From CAMTVQ01 sp947085255 (GTDB taxonomy: Bacteria > Bacteroidota > Bacteroidia > Sphingobacteriales > Sphingobacteriaceae), in contig CAMTVQ010000004.1 of NCBI GenBank assembly GCA_947085255.1, positions 241,354 to 305,353 on the forward strand: DNA of 64,000 nucleotides, written 5' to 3'. The notes beneath the pieces are model-generated. The model did not search any database and was not told where the DNA came from. It saw only the letters and a program-made list of their open reading frames with translations. Both the position numbers and the translations under genes were made by a program. Every line of letters begins with the position of its first letter. Position 1 is the first letter of the stretch. Below, piece after piece: positions 18,447 through 26,269 of the stretch.

Positions 18447-19568
18447 GTGAAACAACCATTCTTATTTTTATTAGCCCTTTTAGTAAGCAGTACTGTTTTT
18501 TCGAGAACGCTTAAAATTGGTATCCTTACACAATACAAAGCCGATAGCTATTTATTTTTTGCAGAAGCAGGCAATTACGCTATAAGCAATGGGTCGGAAG
18601 TGCTACTAAACATAGAAGAAGGGCAACGAGTAATATTAAAGTACAAAGAAGGTAAAATAGCCTTGTCTGTAAACGACGAAAGTAGAGGGAGCCACTCATT
18701 GATACGATTTGAAAAACGAGACAACATCAATATCTTTAAAATTAAACCATTAGATATTGAGTCGGAGACACATACTTACGATGACGAATTACTAGTAGTC
18801 GCTGCAAATGGCTTTTTACGCCCCATAAATGTTATAAATGCCGACAAATACGTTGCTGGAGTAGTAGAGGCCGAAATTGGCAAAGAAAATCACCCAGAAT
18901 TACTTAAATGTAAGTCCATTATTTGCCGTACGTATGCATTGGGGCATGTTGGTAGACACAAAAACGAGGGATATGATTTATGCGACAAAACCCATTGCCA
19001 AGTATATAAAGGCAAAAACCGTTTCAATTTTTCTATTTACGATGCGGTAGAAGCCACGAAAGGCTTAATAATTATCGATTATACCAAAAAACCTATTGAT
19101 GCTGTATTTCACTCTAATTGTGGTGGTGTAACTGTAAACTCAGAAGATGTTTGGAACAAACCCTTGCCTTATCTAAAATCGGTAGTGGATACTTTTTGCC
19201 GAAGCAGCAAACATGCAACGTGGGAAAAAGCCATTTCTATCGACCAATGGACGGGTTATTTATTTGCTCGCTCGGAGCTGCCTCGTAATTACGTATGCTC
19301 GGACACCAACCTTACCCGAAGGTTGTATATCTCATGCGGAGATAAGTATGTTCCCTTAAAAACAGTACGCAATGAGTTAGGACTATACTCTACCTTTTTC
19401 AGAATAGACAACATGGGCGACTATATGCTCATTAAAGGCAGAGGCTTTGGACACGGCGTAGGATTATGCCAAGAAGGCGCTATCAGCATGGCGAATTTAG
19501 GCTATACATTTGGTGATATTATCCGATTCTATTACCGCAATATAGAAATTACGAGTACTGATCAATAG
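18447..19568 (+). CDS. SpoIID/LytB domain protein, exported
   Basis: 373 residues starting at a GTG codon, with an N-terminal signal peptide (FLFLLALLVSSTVFS, about 4-19). The second half is a SpoIID/LytB domain: IGKENHPELLKCKSIICRTYAL, DLCDKTHCQVYKG, FHSNCGGVTVNSEDVWNKPLPYL, and the C-terminal GRGFGHGVGLCQEGA motif. SpoIID is a lytic transglycosylase acting on denuded glycan in sporulating bacteria; in non-sporulating Bacteroidota the domain is presumed to act on or bind peptidoglycan. It follows lpxB by 5 bases and shares its transcript. It meets the convergent DUF1028 gene exactly end to end (stop codons abut). Confidence 0.85.
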   Translation: MKQPFLFLLALLVSSTVFSRTLKIGILTQYKADSYLFFAEAGNYAISNGSEVLLNIEEGQRVILKYKEGKIALSVNDESRGSHSLIRFEKRDNINIFKIKPLDIESETHTYDDELLVVAANGFLRPINVINADKYVAGVVEAEIGKENHPELLKCKSIICRTYALGHVGRHKNEGYDLCDKTHCQVYKGKNRFNFSIYDAVEATKGLIIIDYTKKPIDAVFHSNCGGVTVNSEDVWNKPLPYLKSVVDTFCRSSKHATWEKAISIDQWTGYLFARSELPRNYVCSDTNLTRRLYISCGDKYVPLKTVRNELGLYSTFFRIDNMGDYMLIKGRGFGHGVGLCQEGAISMANLGYTFGDIIRFYYRNIEITSTDQ

Positions 19569-20537
19569 CTACTCTACCATAAACTTTCCCGAAGCTTTTC
19601 CGCTGTTTGTTTGTAAGGTATAAAAATACATTCCTTTGGTAAACGTGCTAATGTCTATGCTATGCTCATTACCATATGGTAGTGCTGCAACGTATACGGT
19701 TTTACCCAAAATATCGGTAATAGATAGCGCTGCATTTGTATTATCAGCAGAATAGTATTGCACCGTAATACGGTTAGTTGCAGGATTAGGAAATACCGTA
19801 GTTTGAATAATTGCCCTTTTAGTAGTTACGCTAGCAGCAGCAAAAAATGCAGCAAATTGTTTTTGTAATGAATCTATCGGGTTTTTGGTAGACGAGGTGT
19901 TCGATACATTCAAATCCAAGTACAACTCATCCGAATCTGTTGCTTTTGCCACCCTGATAAATGCAGATATAGCTGGCTTATTATTAGGTAAACAACGAGA
20001 GTCAGCACCCGGAATATTGGCACCTTGCAAAGCTGCCATTAACTTATAGGCCAACGGTCCTTTTTCACGCAAGAAACGTGCTTCCATAGAATCCAACACG
20101 TGCTTGCCTATTAAAATATTTCCTTGTATGGCATAGGTCTGTCCTACAATATGTCCTTTAAAATCCAAGCAGCTATCACCCGTGTAAGCTGCCGCACTTC
20201 CTCCATCTTTTAATACAACTGCACCATACTGACGGCGAGTAGAATCACCCTGCACATCATTTTTCTTCAACTCGTTTAGTATTTCATTGGGAGAAAGTCC
20301 CTCTGCCATATAACTCTCCCCATTCAGTTTATTACCCAATATGTAAAAAGACTGTGTATGCAAGGCCCCTTTGCCTAATACTATTGAGCTAATAATTTTT
20401 GAGTTGGCTATACATGAAGCACCCGCACTACCAATTTCTCCAGTAGCTGCATCGATGGCTACTATAGAGAACGTATCTTGAGCTTTTGTGCCTAAAACAC
20501 TTCCTAAAAACAGAGCAATTAAATATATTTTTTTCAT
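19569..20537 (-). CDS. Secreted DUF1028 (Ntn-hydrolase-like) protein with T9SS sorting domain
   Basis: 322 residues. Signal peptide MKKIYLIALFLGSVLGTKAQ (1-20). Residues ~21-220 match the DUF1028 pattern: DTFSIVAIDAATGEIGSAGASC at its start, the AYAIQGN-like segment QTYAIQGNILIG, and GADSRCLPNNKPAISAFIRV. DUF1028 proteins are predicted N-terminal nucleophile-type hydrolases of unknown substrate. The last ~80 residues (VFPNPATNRITV, DILGKTVY, FTKGMYFYTL, GKFMVE) form a type A T9SS sorting signal. So this is a cell-surface or released version. Its stop abuts the SpoIID-like gene; the start faces the tRNA region. Confidence 0.85.
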   Translation of the reverse strand: MKKIYLIALFLGSVLGTKAQDTFSIVAIDAATGEIGSAGASCIANSKIISSIVLGKGALHTQSFYILGNKLNGESYMAEGLSPNEILNELKKNDVQGDSTRRQYGAVVLKDGGSAAAYTGDSCLDFKGHIVGQTYAIQGNILIGKHVLDSMEARFLREKGPLAYKLMAALQGANIPGADSRCLPNNKPAISAFIRVAKATDSDELYLDLNVSNTSSTKNPIDSLQKQFAAFFAAASVTTKRAIIQTTVFPNPATNRITVQYYSADNTNAALSITDILGKTVYVAALPYGNEHSIDISTFTKGMYFYTLQTNSGKASGKFMVE

Positions 20538-20640
20538 TTTTCGTTTCCTTATAATTTTCTAAAGTACTAAACTCTTTATCAATCTTCAAAATCATTTTCG
20601 TAGCACCAAAAAAATGGCGATACTTGCAATCCTCAATAAT

Positions 20641-20706
20641 GGGGATGTAGCTCAAGGGCTAGAGCGTCCCGCAGGAATACGGGAAGGTCGAATATTACGA
20701 ATATAA
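20641..20706 (+). pseudogene. tRNA-like remnant upstream of tRNA-Ala
   Basis: Bases 20641-20654 are identical to the first 14 bases of the downstream tRNA-Ala, and the D-arm (GCTC...GAGC) is kept. The anticodon arm is replaced by a different stem, TCCCG with CGGGA around an 8-base loop, and after AGGTCG the T-arm and 3' acceptor strand are missing, replaced by an AT-rich repeat-like tail (CGAATAT twice). It cannot fold as a charged tRNA. It may be a degenerate duplicate or a tRNA half interrupted by a small repeat. Confidence 0.6.
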
Positions 20707-20713
20707 AATAAAT

Positions 20714-20787
<74 letters not shown>

Positions 20788-20788
20788 C

Positions 20789-20821
20789 AAATCCTTCCGC
20801 CTGTATCGGAAGGATTTTTTT
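20789..20821 (+). terminator. Intrinsic terminator after tRNA-Ala
   Basis: Stem ATCCTTCCG (20791-20799) with CGGAAGGAT (20807-20815), 7-base loop, then a run of T. It starts 2 bases after the tRNA. Confidence 0.88.
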
Positions 20822-20880
20822 GTTTAAGCGTTTCTATATTTCAATGCGAATCTCTTTATACTTGCATACATATTTATACA

Positions 20881-21966
20881 ATGCTTGTACCCTACCATAC
20901 CCTACTTGGTTTTACCGAACGCTTATTCTCTAAAATTGGCTGCTCTACTACTGAAGCACAAATTGCTGCTAAAAATTTAGTTTTAGCCGATTTGCGTGGT
21001 ATCGATTCGCATGGAGTAGCCCGTTTAAGTGGATATATCCGCTTATGGGAAAACAAACGCATCACAACCAATCCTAACATACAAATCATTCACCAAACAC
21101 CAACTACGGCCACTGTAGATGGAGATAGTGGTTTGGGATTGGTAGTAGCTGCTGAAGCTATGCAAATAGCCATTGAAAAGGCAAAAGTATACGGCACAGG
21201 CTGGGTAAGTGTACAAAATTCTAACCATTTTGGCATTGCTGCAGCCCATGCAATGCTGGCATTAGAACATGACATGATTGGCATTTCGATGACCAATGCC
21301 AGTCCTTTGGTAGCACCTACTTTTGCCAACGAGCCACTATTAGGGACCAATCCGATGTGTTTTGCTATTCCGGCAGGCACCTACCCGCCTGTAGTGGTAG
21401 ATATGGCTACTGCCGCTGCTGCCAATGGCAAATTAGAGATAGCGCAACGCAAGGGAGCTGCCATTCCAGAAGGCTGGATACAAGACAGTAAGGGAAATAG
21501 CTCTACCGATGCGCACGAACTAAAAAATGGCGGCGCACTGTTGCCTTTGGGTAGCGATAGCACCCACGGCAGCCATAAAGGATATGCCCTAAGTGCGGTA
21601 GTTGATATATTTTCAGGAGTACTATCTGGCGCAAATTATGGGCCGTGGGTGCCCCCTTTTGTAGCTTTTTTAGATCCAAAAGAGAATTTACCAGGCAAGG
21701 GAATTGGCCATTTTTTTGGTGCTATGCGTATTGATGCTTTTAGACCAAAAGAAGACTTTTATACCCATATCGATAATTGGATAACCCGATTTAAAGAGGC
21801 AAAACCTATTGATAGCAATCAACCTGTTGTAATACCTGGCGAGCCAGAAGCTGCGCACCATGCATACAGACTGCAACACGGAATTCCGTTGCACGCTGCA
21901 GTAGTTACCGATTTAATAGCACTGGGGAAAAAGTTCGACGTTGATACTACTTTTCTAAACGATTAG
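20881..21966 (+). CDS. Malate/L-lactate dehydrogenase family oxidoreductase
   Basis: 361 residues of the Ldh_2 family (malate/L-lactate/ureidoglycolate-type NAD(P)-dependent dehydrogenases), unrelated to the classical Rossmann MDH. Start at 20881 (MLVPYHTLLGFTERLFSKIG): the open frame runs back through the tRNA and terminator, so the earlier ATG at 20746 cannot be real. Motifs: LRGIDSHGVARLSGYI (catalytic histidine), NSNHFGIAAAHAMLA, MTNASPLVAPTFANEPLLGTNPMCFAIP, the GSHKGYALSAVVDIFSGVLSGA segment. The substrate cannot be decided from sequence. It ends overlapping the convergent membrane-protein gene by 4 bases. Single gene between the tRNA terminator and the glycan cluster. Confidence 0.9.
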   Translation: MLVPYHTLLGFTERLFSKIGCSTTEAQIAAKNLVLADLRGIDSHGVARLSGYIRLWENKRITTNPNIQIIHQTPTTATVDGDSGLGLVVAAEAMQIAIEKAKVYGTGWVSVQNSNHFGIAAAHAMLALEHDMIGISMTNASPLVAPTFANEPLLGTNPMCFAIPAGTYPPVVVDMATAAAANGKLEIAQRKGAAIPEGWIQDSKGNSSTDAHELKNGGALLPLGSDSTHGSHKGYALSAVVDIFSGVLSGANYGPWVPPFVAFLDPKENLPGKGIGHFFGAMRIDAFRPKEDFYTHIDNWITRFKEAKPIDSNQPVVIPGEPEAAHHAYRLQHGIPLHAAVVTDLIALGKKFDVDTTFLND

Positions 21967-23333
21967 CTGAAATAATCCATCTTTTTAAAGAAATACAACT
22001 GGATTACCTGCCACATACACGCCACGTACATTACCAAAACAGGTAAGGTTCGGTTAAGACGGATGATACTACAATCGCCAGGCATTATTTTATCAGGACT
22101 ACCGTAAAACACATAAGCCGTAGGCAAATACAACAATGCACCAGCAACTATTACCCACAAACTAATTGATTTAATTGTGCTTTGCTCTTGCGTTTTGAGC
22201 AATGCGAAAAATGCAATTAATGGTAATGCAGAGGTAAGTTGATACTCCCAAACGGTATTATAACTCAAGAAAAACGTAAGTGAAAGCGCCGAAACCAGTA
22301 AAATAGCCGCCTCGACACGTTGCTTGGCATCTGCAATAAACACAACACCTACCGAACTTAGCACAGCAAATAGCAAAGGCAGTTTAAACAACATAGAAGG
22401 AAAATTAGTTCCAAATAAGGCATTGGTAAATGCTGACAAGGAGAAAATTTGTATATTCTGATTCCAATCAAAATCGGATTGAGCAATTAAATTGAGCCAG
22501 TGAATGCTATTGTCTTTCATATATACATTCAGCACAAACTTATTGGTGTATATATTTAGGTTCTGTTTTACAAATTCGGGATCGAGCAGCAACTCAATGG
22601 TGCGCATAAGACCAATGCTCTCCGGATTTAAAAAAGGCACTAGGATGAACAACAAAGATATTACCCCATAAATTACCAAACTTTTTACTGTAGTAATACG
22701 TGTTTCTTTGAGCAACAAAAACAAGGGCAACATAATCAAAACGATAGGTTTAGTAAGCAAGGATATAAGCAAACCAGCCATCAATTTTTCTTGACTATTT
22801 TTCGCATCTGCTTTATACGCCATTTCGTACAGTGCCACCAGCAGCAAACCAATGCTCAGAATAAGTGGCGCATGCATATTACCTACATATAACAACCAGT
22901 AAACAGGAAAACCAAACAATACAAAGAAATAGCACAACTGCTGTGTAAACTTATCAGTGGTTTGTTGGGCAAACAAGTAGCCTGTGTAAAAAATTAAGCC
23001 TACTGAAAATACTTGAAACAATGCATAGCTTACCCAAGGGCTAAAGAAGGTGAACCAACTTGAGACAAAGACTTCGAATGCAGGATGTGCCAAGTACCAA
23101 GTAGAACGCGGACCACCAAATTGTGAACCGTTAAAGGTATCGAATAGGCTTACACCATTTAGTAAATTTAAAAAGCCACGAGGAAGTGCCCAGTAATCAA
23201 TTCCCTGTTGCCCATCTGCCCAAAAAAAGAGATTAAAAAAGCCGAATTTAAGCGACAGGAGCATTAACAGCACCCATAAACCTGTAATGTATGGCAATAA
23301 TTTAGTAAGCGTTGCTTTTACCGAAGAGTTCAT
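21963..23333 (-). CDS. Polytopic membrane protein, probable lipid-linked glycosyltransferase
   Basis: 456 residues from the ATG at 23333; an in-frame TTG 18 bases earlier lies inside a terminator hairpin and is rejected. About ten to twelve hydrophobic segments. An N-terminal loop after the first helix holds ADGQQGIDYWALPRGFLNLLNG and then FGGPRSTWYLAHPAFEVFV; an acidic/aromatic loop after TM1 followed by YLAHP is the layout of GT-C (polyprenyl-phosphate sugar, DUF2029-like) transferases. I cannot name the sugar or acceptor. It is the last gene of the glycan cluster but is separated from it by an intrinsic terminator, so it may have reduced or independent expression. Confidence 0.65.
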   Translation of the reverse strand: MNSSVKATLTKLLPYITGLWVLLMLLSLKFGFFNLFFWADGQQGIDYWALPRGFLNLLNGVSLFDTFNGSQFGGPRSTWYLAHPAFEVFVSSWFTFFSPWVSYALFQVFSVGLIFYTGYLFAQQTTDKFTQQLCYFFVLFGFPVYWLLYVGNMHAPLILSIGLLLVALYEMAYKADAKNSQEKLMAGLLISLLTKPIVLIMLPLFLLLKETRITTVKSLVIYGVISLLFILVPFLNPESIGLMRTIELLLDPEFVKQNLNIYTNKFVLNVYMKDNSIHWLNLIAQSDFDWNQNIQIFSLSAFTNALFGTNFPSMLFKLPLLFAVLSSVGVVFIADAKQRVEAAILLVSALSLTFFLSYNTVWEYQLTSALPLIAFFALLKTQEQSTIKSISLWVIVAGALLYLPTAYVFYGSPDKIMPGDCSIIRLNRTLPVLVMYVACMWQVIQLYFFKKMDYFS

Positions 23334-23340
23334 AGGGGGT

Positions 23341-23382
23341 AAAAATAACAATCGCCTTTGAATTAATTCAAAGGCGATTGTT
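23341..23382 (-). terminator. Intrinsic terminator within the glycan cluster
   Basis: Perfect 16-base stem (23347-23362 with 23367-23382), loop TTAA, followed on the minus strand by ATTTTT. It lies 21 bases after the STELLO-type gene and 7 bases before the next start at 23333. Confidence 0.85.
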
Positions 23383-23403
23383 TAATCAGTAATTACGTTG
23401 ATA

Positions 23404-24405
23404 TTAAGCGATATCTTTTAACCAAGCATGAACTAACGGCAACTCTTCTTTACCTATTAAGTTAAGCTCTACCATGCGTTGGTAGCATTTCAATAAGTTA
23501 TCACCCAACTTATCTGTACCTGGCTCTAAATGCAGTTTACTCAACTCTTGTGCTATTATATCGTTATTAAGGTAACCCGAAACTTCATCCGCAAAATCTT
23601 TTAGCAGATTATGCTCGTTGCGCTCTTGCCATACTGTAGGCGAATAAAAGAGGATGTCCCAATTGTTTTCCCAAGCTATACGTTGGGCAATAAAGCTGCG
23701 CCAGATATCTGTCATCCTAAAACTACAATAAGAAGGCAAGTACAATAAGGGATATGCTTCGGGGTACCAAACTGTATTTTGGCTATTAAATGGACACCAT
23801 GCATTTTTACCCAACGAAATCTCTATCCCATCCTTAAAATCTATAGGCAACTCGCAAATCAAGCGATACACGGCATCCACATCTGGATTTTCGTTTGCCA
23901 AACCCTGTTGTATTGGGCAATGGCGTAATCCTTTTTCTGCTTTTGTAAAATCTACTTTAGCAGCCTGCAACTGTTCCAAGGGATAGCCACGTGGCCAAAT
24001 TTTGGTATCGCTAAAATGGCTGTATACATTTACCCATTGTTGGTTCTCAAAACTTAAAGAAGGCACTTTTTGCTCAGCCCCATCAAATTTAAAAAAGCCT
24101 TCCATCGGAAAATTATCATCATCTGTTTCGATAATGGCCGATGCATTATCTCTTATGGCTAAAATATAGCCTAAGTTTTTTCTGCCGTAATGTTTTGTGG
24201 GTACTATTTTAGCAAGTTCAGAGTCCATGCCCAATTGCCTATCAATACTCCAAAAATCGCAGCCATCCAACTCAAATACTGCTGGTGATTTGGTATCGCC
24301 AATTACTACAAACTGTACATTATTCTGTGTGCATAATTCGGCACACGCTTTTAATACCGCATTAGGTGCAGCAATTGATGTTATTACTAAGTATGGAGAA
24401 GACAT
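23404..24405 (-). CDS. STELLO-type (DUF288) glycosyltransferase family protein
   Basis: 333 residues without signal peptide or clear membrane helices. The N-terminal fold is GT-A-like: YLVITSIAAPNAVLKACAEL, VVIGDTKSP, then the metal-binding ETDDDNFP (about residues 92-99). Later SFRMTDIWRSFIAQRIAW and FYSPTVWQERNEHNLLKDF match my recollection of the STELLO/DUF288 family, named after plant Golgi proteins and found sporadically in bacteria. The acceptor is unknown. It lies 35 bases downstream of a GT2 gene, in a run of six same-strand genes devoted to sugar transfer. Confidence 0.75.
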   Translation of the reverse strand: MSSPYLVITSIAAPNAVLKACAELCTQNNVQFVVIGDTKSPAVFELDGCDFWSIDRQLGMDSELAKIVPTKHYGRKNLGYILAIRDNASAIIETDDDNFPMEGFFKFDGAEQKVPSLSFENQQWVNVYSHFSDTKIWPRGYPLEQLQAAKVDFTKAEKGLRHCPIQQGLANENPDVDAVYRLICELPIDFKDGIEISLGKNAWCPFNSQNTVWYPEAYPLLYLPSYCSFRMTDIWRSFIAQRIAWENNWDILFYSPTVWQERNEHNLLKDFADEVSGYLNNDIIAQELSKLHLEPGTDKLGDNLLKCYQRMVELNLIGKEELPLVHAWLKDIA

Positions 24406-24440
24406 GCTATAAAATGTGAAATGTGAAGTTATGCTGAGTA

Positions 24441-25175
24441 TTAAATAGCCTTGCCATTAAATGTAAGGCGACTAACTAACAACGACAATAACACCGAAAA
24501 AGAGTTTATAATCGCTTTTTTAGATACACTTGGTGATGGTGCCTTGTAGTGAATAGGAATTTCGGCAAATTTTGTTTTGCGCAATAAGTACCTTACCTCA
24601 GTTTGGTAAAAATGTGCTTTTGATTCTAGTGAATAATCAATTAATCGCTTTACGATATGTGCATGAAAGCCTTGAAAACCTGATGTCATATCGTACAAAC
24701 GGGTACCCAATAATACATTTGACAATAAGGTACCGCTTCGTGATAAAAAACGACGGAAAAACGGAGAATCTACCATTGAACCACCATTGATAAAACGACT
24801 ACCAAAAGCACATTCATTCCCCTCATTTAACACACGTAGAAACATGGGTAATGCTTTTGGGTCATGCGATAAACCAGCATCCATCTCAATAATTAAATCG
24901 TGTCCGTTTTGGTAGGCTTCTTTGTAGCCACGTATATAGGCATCTACTACGTTTTTATTTTCGGGGGCAAATACCGTTTTAAAACGAGCATCCCTTATAG
25001 ATAGCGCCTGCGCTAATTCCAGCGTATTATCCTTCGAACTTTTATCAATAATAATATAAATAGTACCCGAATTAAGCCTGTCTAAAACAGCCGAAACTTC
25101 CGTTACAAATAAATCAAACTCAGCCGCCTCATTGGCCATTGGCGTAATGATGGCCCAATTATTATCGTAATACAT
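24441..25175 (-). CDS. Glycosyltransferase family 2, polyprenyl-phosphate sugar synthase-like
   Basis: 244 residues, GT-A fold: WAIITPMANEAAEFDLFVTE at the N-terminus, IIIDKSSKDNTLELAQ, VDAYIRGYKEAYQNGHDLIIEMDAGLSHDPKALP (the catalytic metal motif is read here as MDAG in place of the usual DADGQH), CAFGSRFINGG, then YDMTSGFQGFHAHI and YQTEVRYLLRKTKFAEIPIHYK. This matches dolichyl-phosphate mannose synthase-like GT2 enzymes. Cytoplasmic face of the membrane, no C-terminal helices apart from a weak one near SVLLSLLVS. It follows the DUF2304 gene. Confidence 0.85.
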   Translation of the reverse strand: MYYDNNWAIITPMANEAAEFDLFVTEVSAVLDRLNSGTIYIIIDKSSKDNTLELAQALSIRDARFKTVFAPENKNVVDAYIRGYKEAYQNGHDLIIEMDAGLSHDPKALPMFLRVLNEGNECAFGSRFINGGSMVDSPFFRRFLSRSGTLLSNVLLGTRLYDMTSGFQGFHAHIVKRLIDYSLESKAHFYQTEVRYLLRKTKFAEIPIHYKAPSPSVSKKAIINSFSVLLSLLVSRLTFNGKAI

Positions 25176-25215
25176 GTAGCAAATTAGTCGGCAAAGGTAA
25201 TAAATATTCTATTGC

Positions 25216-25554
25216 CTATTTTTGAGGTTCCTTACGGGTTAATAGTCCTATTGTTTGTGCTAACTTTTTGTTCTGCTCTTGTAGTTTAGATATTACTAAT
25301 GACAAGTGCAACAAGTAAATAAGTATCGCAAATATACCTGCGGTAAAAATTAAATTGGGAGCGTCGTACACTCCTACCCAATTGGCTACTTTTTCTAAAC
25401 CTTGGCGCCAAAATGAAAAGACAATTAATATAATGGTACAAATAATCCAAATAAAGGCATACTCTTCGCGTAGCCTGTTTTTGGTAATCAGTTTACCAAT
25501 TACATACAAAAATGACAAACTCGCTAAAATGGATAGTATTTGAATGCGTATCAT
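25216..25554 (-). CDS. DUF2304 family membrane protein
   Basis: 112 residues from the ATG at 25554 (MIRIQILSILASLSFLYVIG); the longer frame start at 25593 would overlap the upstream gene and is rejected. Three hydrophobic segments (about 1-22, 35-52, 65-92) and a C-terminal coiled-coil-like stretch (KLQEQNKKLAQTIGLL). The REEYAFIWIICT motif between TM1 and TM2 is the DUF2304 hallmark. These proteins are habitually encoded next to polyprenyl-phosphate GT2 enzymes, as here between two of them, and may help assemble or regulate the enzyme. One base separates it from the upstream GT2 stop. Confidence 0.85.
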   Translation of the reverse strand: MIRIQILSILASLSFLYVIGKLITKNRLREEYAFIWIICTIILIVFSFWRQGLEKVANWVGVYDAPNLIFTAGIFAILIYLLHLSLVISKLQEQNKKLAQTIGLLTRKEPQK

Positions 25555-25555
25555 A

Positions 25556-26269
25556 TTAGTTTTTGTTGCGTAACCTAATGTGGGTAAATACAATAGCCAA
25601 AGTTACTTTAAACATATAATAGATAGAATGTGATGAGCTAATGGACGAAACACCACCTTGTCTCTCGCGCATGACTACAGGAATTTCGGCTATTTTCAAT
25701 CCGCGTTTGTGGTACAAAATAATTGCTTCGGGCTCTGGGTACTCATCAGGGTAATACTCGCTAACAATAGCTAAAGCCTTTCGGTTAATCAATCTAAATC
25801 CAGAGGTATTGTCGGTAATTTTTAAGCCAATAAGCACCCTGTTTAAAAACATAAAGTAGTTGATGCCCATGCGGCGCATATACGATGATTGATAGCCCTC
25901 CTTGGTGATAAATCGTGAACCTACTACCACATCCAACTCCCGTTCACTCATCATCTTTAGCATGTTTGGAATTTCTTCTGCCGGATGCTGCCCATCTCCA
26001 TCGGTTTGAATGGCATAGTCGAATCCGTTTTCAAAAGCGTACTTAAATCCAGTTTGCACAGCACCACCAATACCTAAATTAATAGGCAAATTAATCGCCA
26101 CGCAGTTTAGCCTAGAAATAATAGCTCCAGTATCATCTTTCGAGCAATCGTTAATCACAACAGGTTGTAGGCATAAATTATGCGCAACGGCAATGGCATT
26201 GATATTCTCAACTACTTTTGCAATAGAGGCCGATTCATTATATGCCGGTACTACAACTGCTATGCGCAT
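25556..26269 (-). CDS. Glycosyltransferase family 2, DPM1-like
   Basis: 237 residues: MRIAVVVPAYNESASIAKVV, VVINDCSKDDTGAII, LPINLGIGGAVQTGFKYA, IQTDGDGQHPAEEIPNM (DxD-type catalytic motif), VVGSRFI, TDNTSGFRLINRKAL, EYPEPEAIILYHKRGLKIAEIPV. This is a canonical polyprenyl-phosphate mannose/glucose synthase-type GT2. It overlaps the upstream TPR/GT-C gene by 1 base and is followed after 1 base by the DUF2304 gene, which is tight translational coupling. It probably supplies a lipid-linked sugar to one of the membrane transferases of the same cluster. Confidence 0.9.
   Translation of the reverse strand: MRIAVVVPAYNESASIAKVVENINAIAVAHNLCLQPVVINDCSKDDTGAIISRLNCVAINLPINLGIGGAVQTGFKYAFENGFDYAIQTDGDGQHPAEEIPNMLKMMSERELDVVVGSRFITKEGYQSSYMRRMGINYFMFLNRVLIGLKITDNTSGFRLINRKALAIVSEYYPDEYPEPEAIILYHKRGLKIAEIPVVMRERQGGVSSISSSHSIYYMFKVTLAIVFTHIRLRNKN

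Noticed and set aside
23347..23382. Operator in the glycan cluster
   Set aside because: The stem is followed by a T-run at the end of a gene, which is the pattern of an intrinsic terminator.
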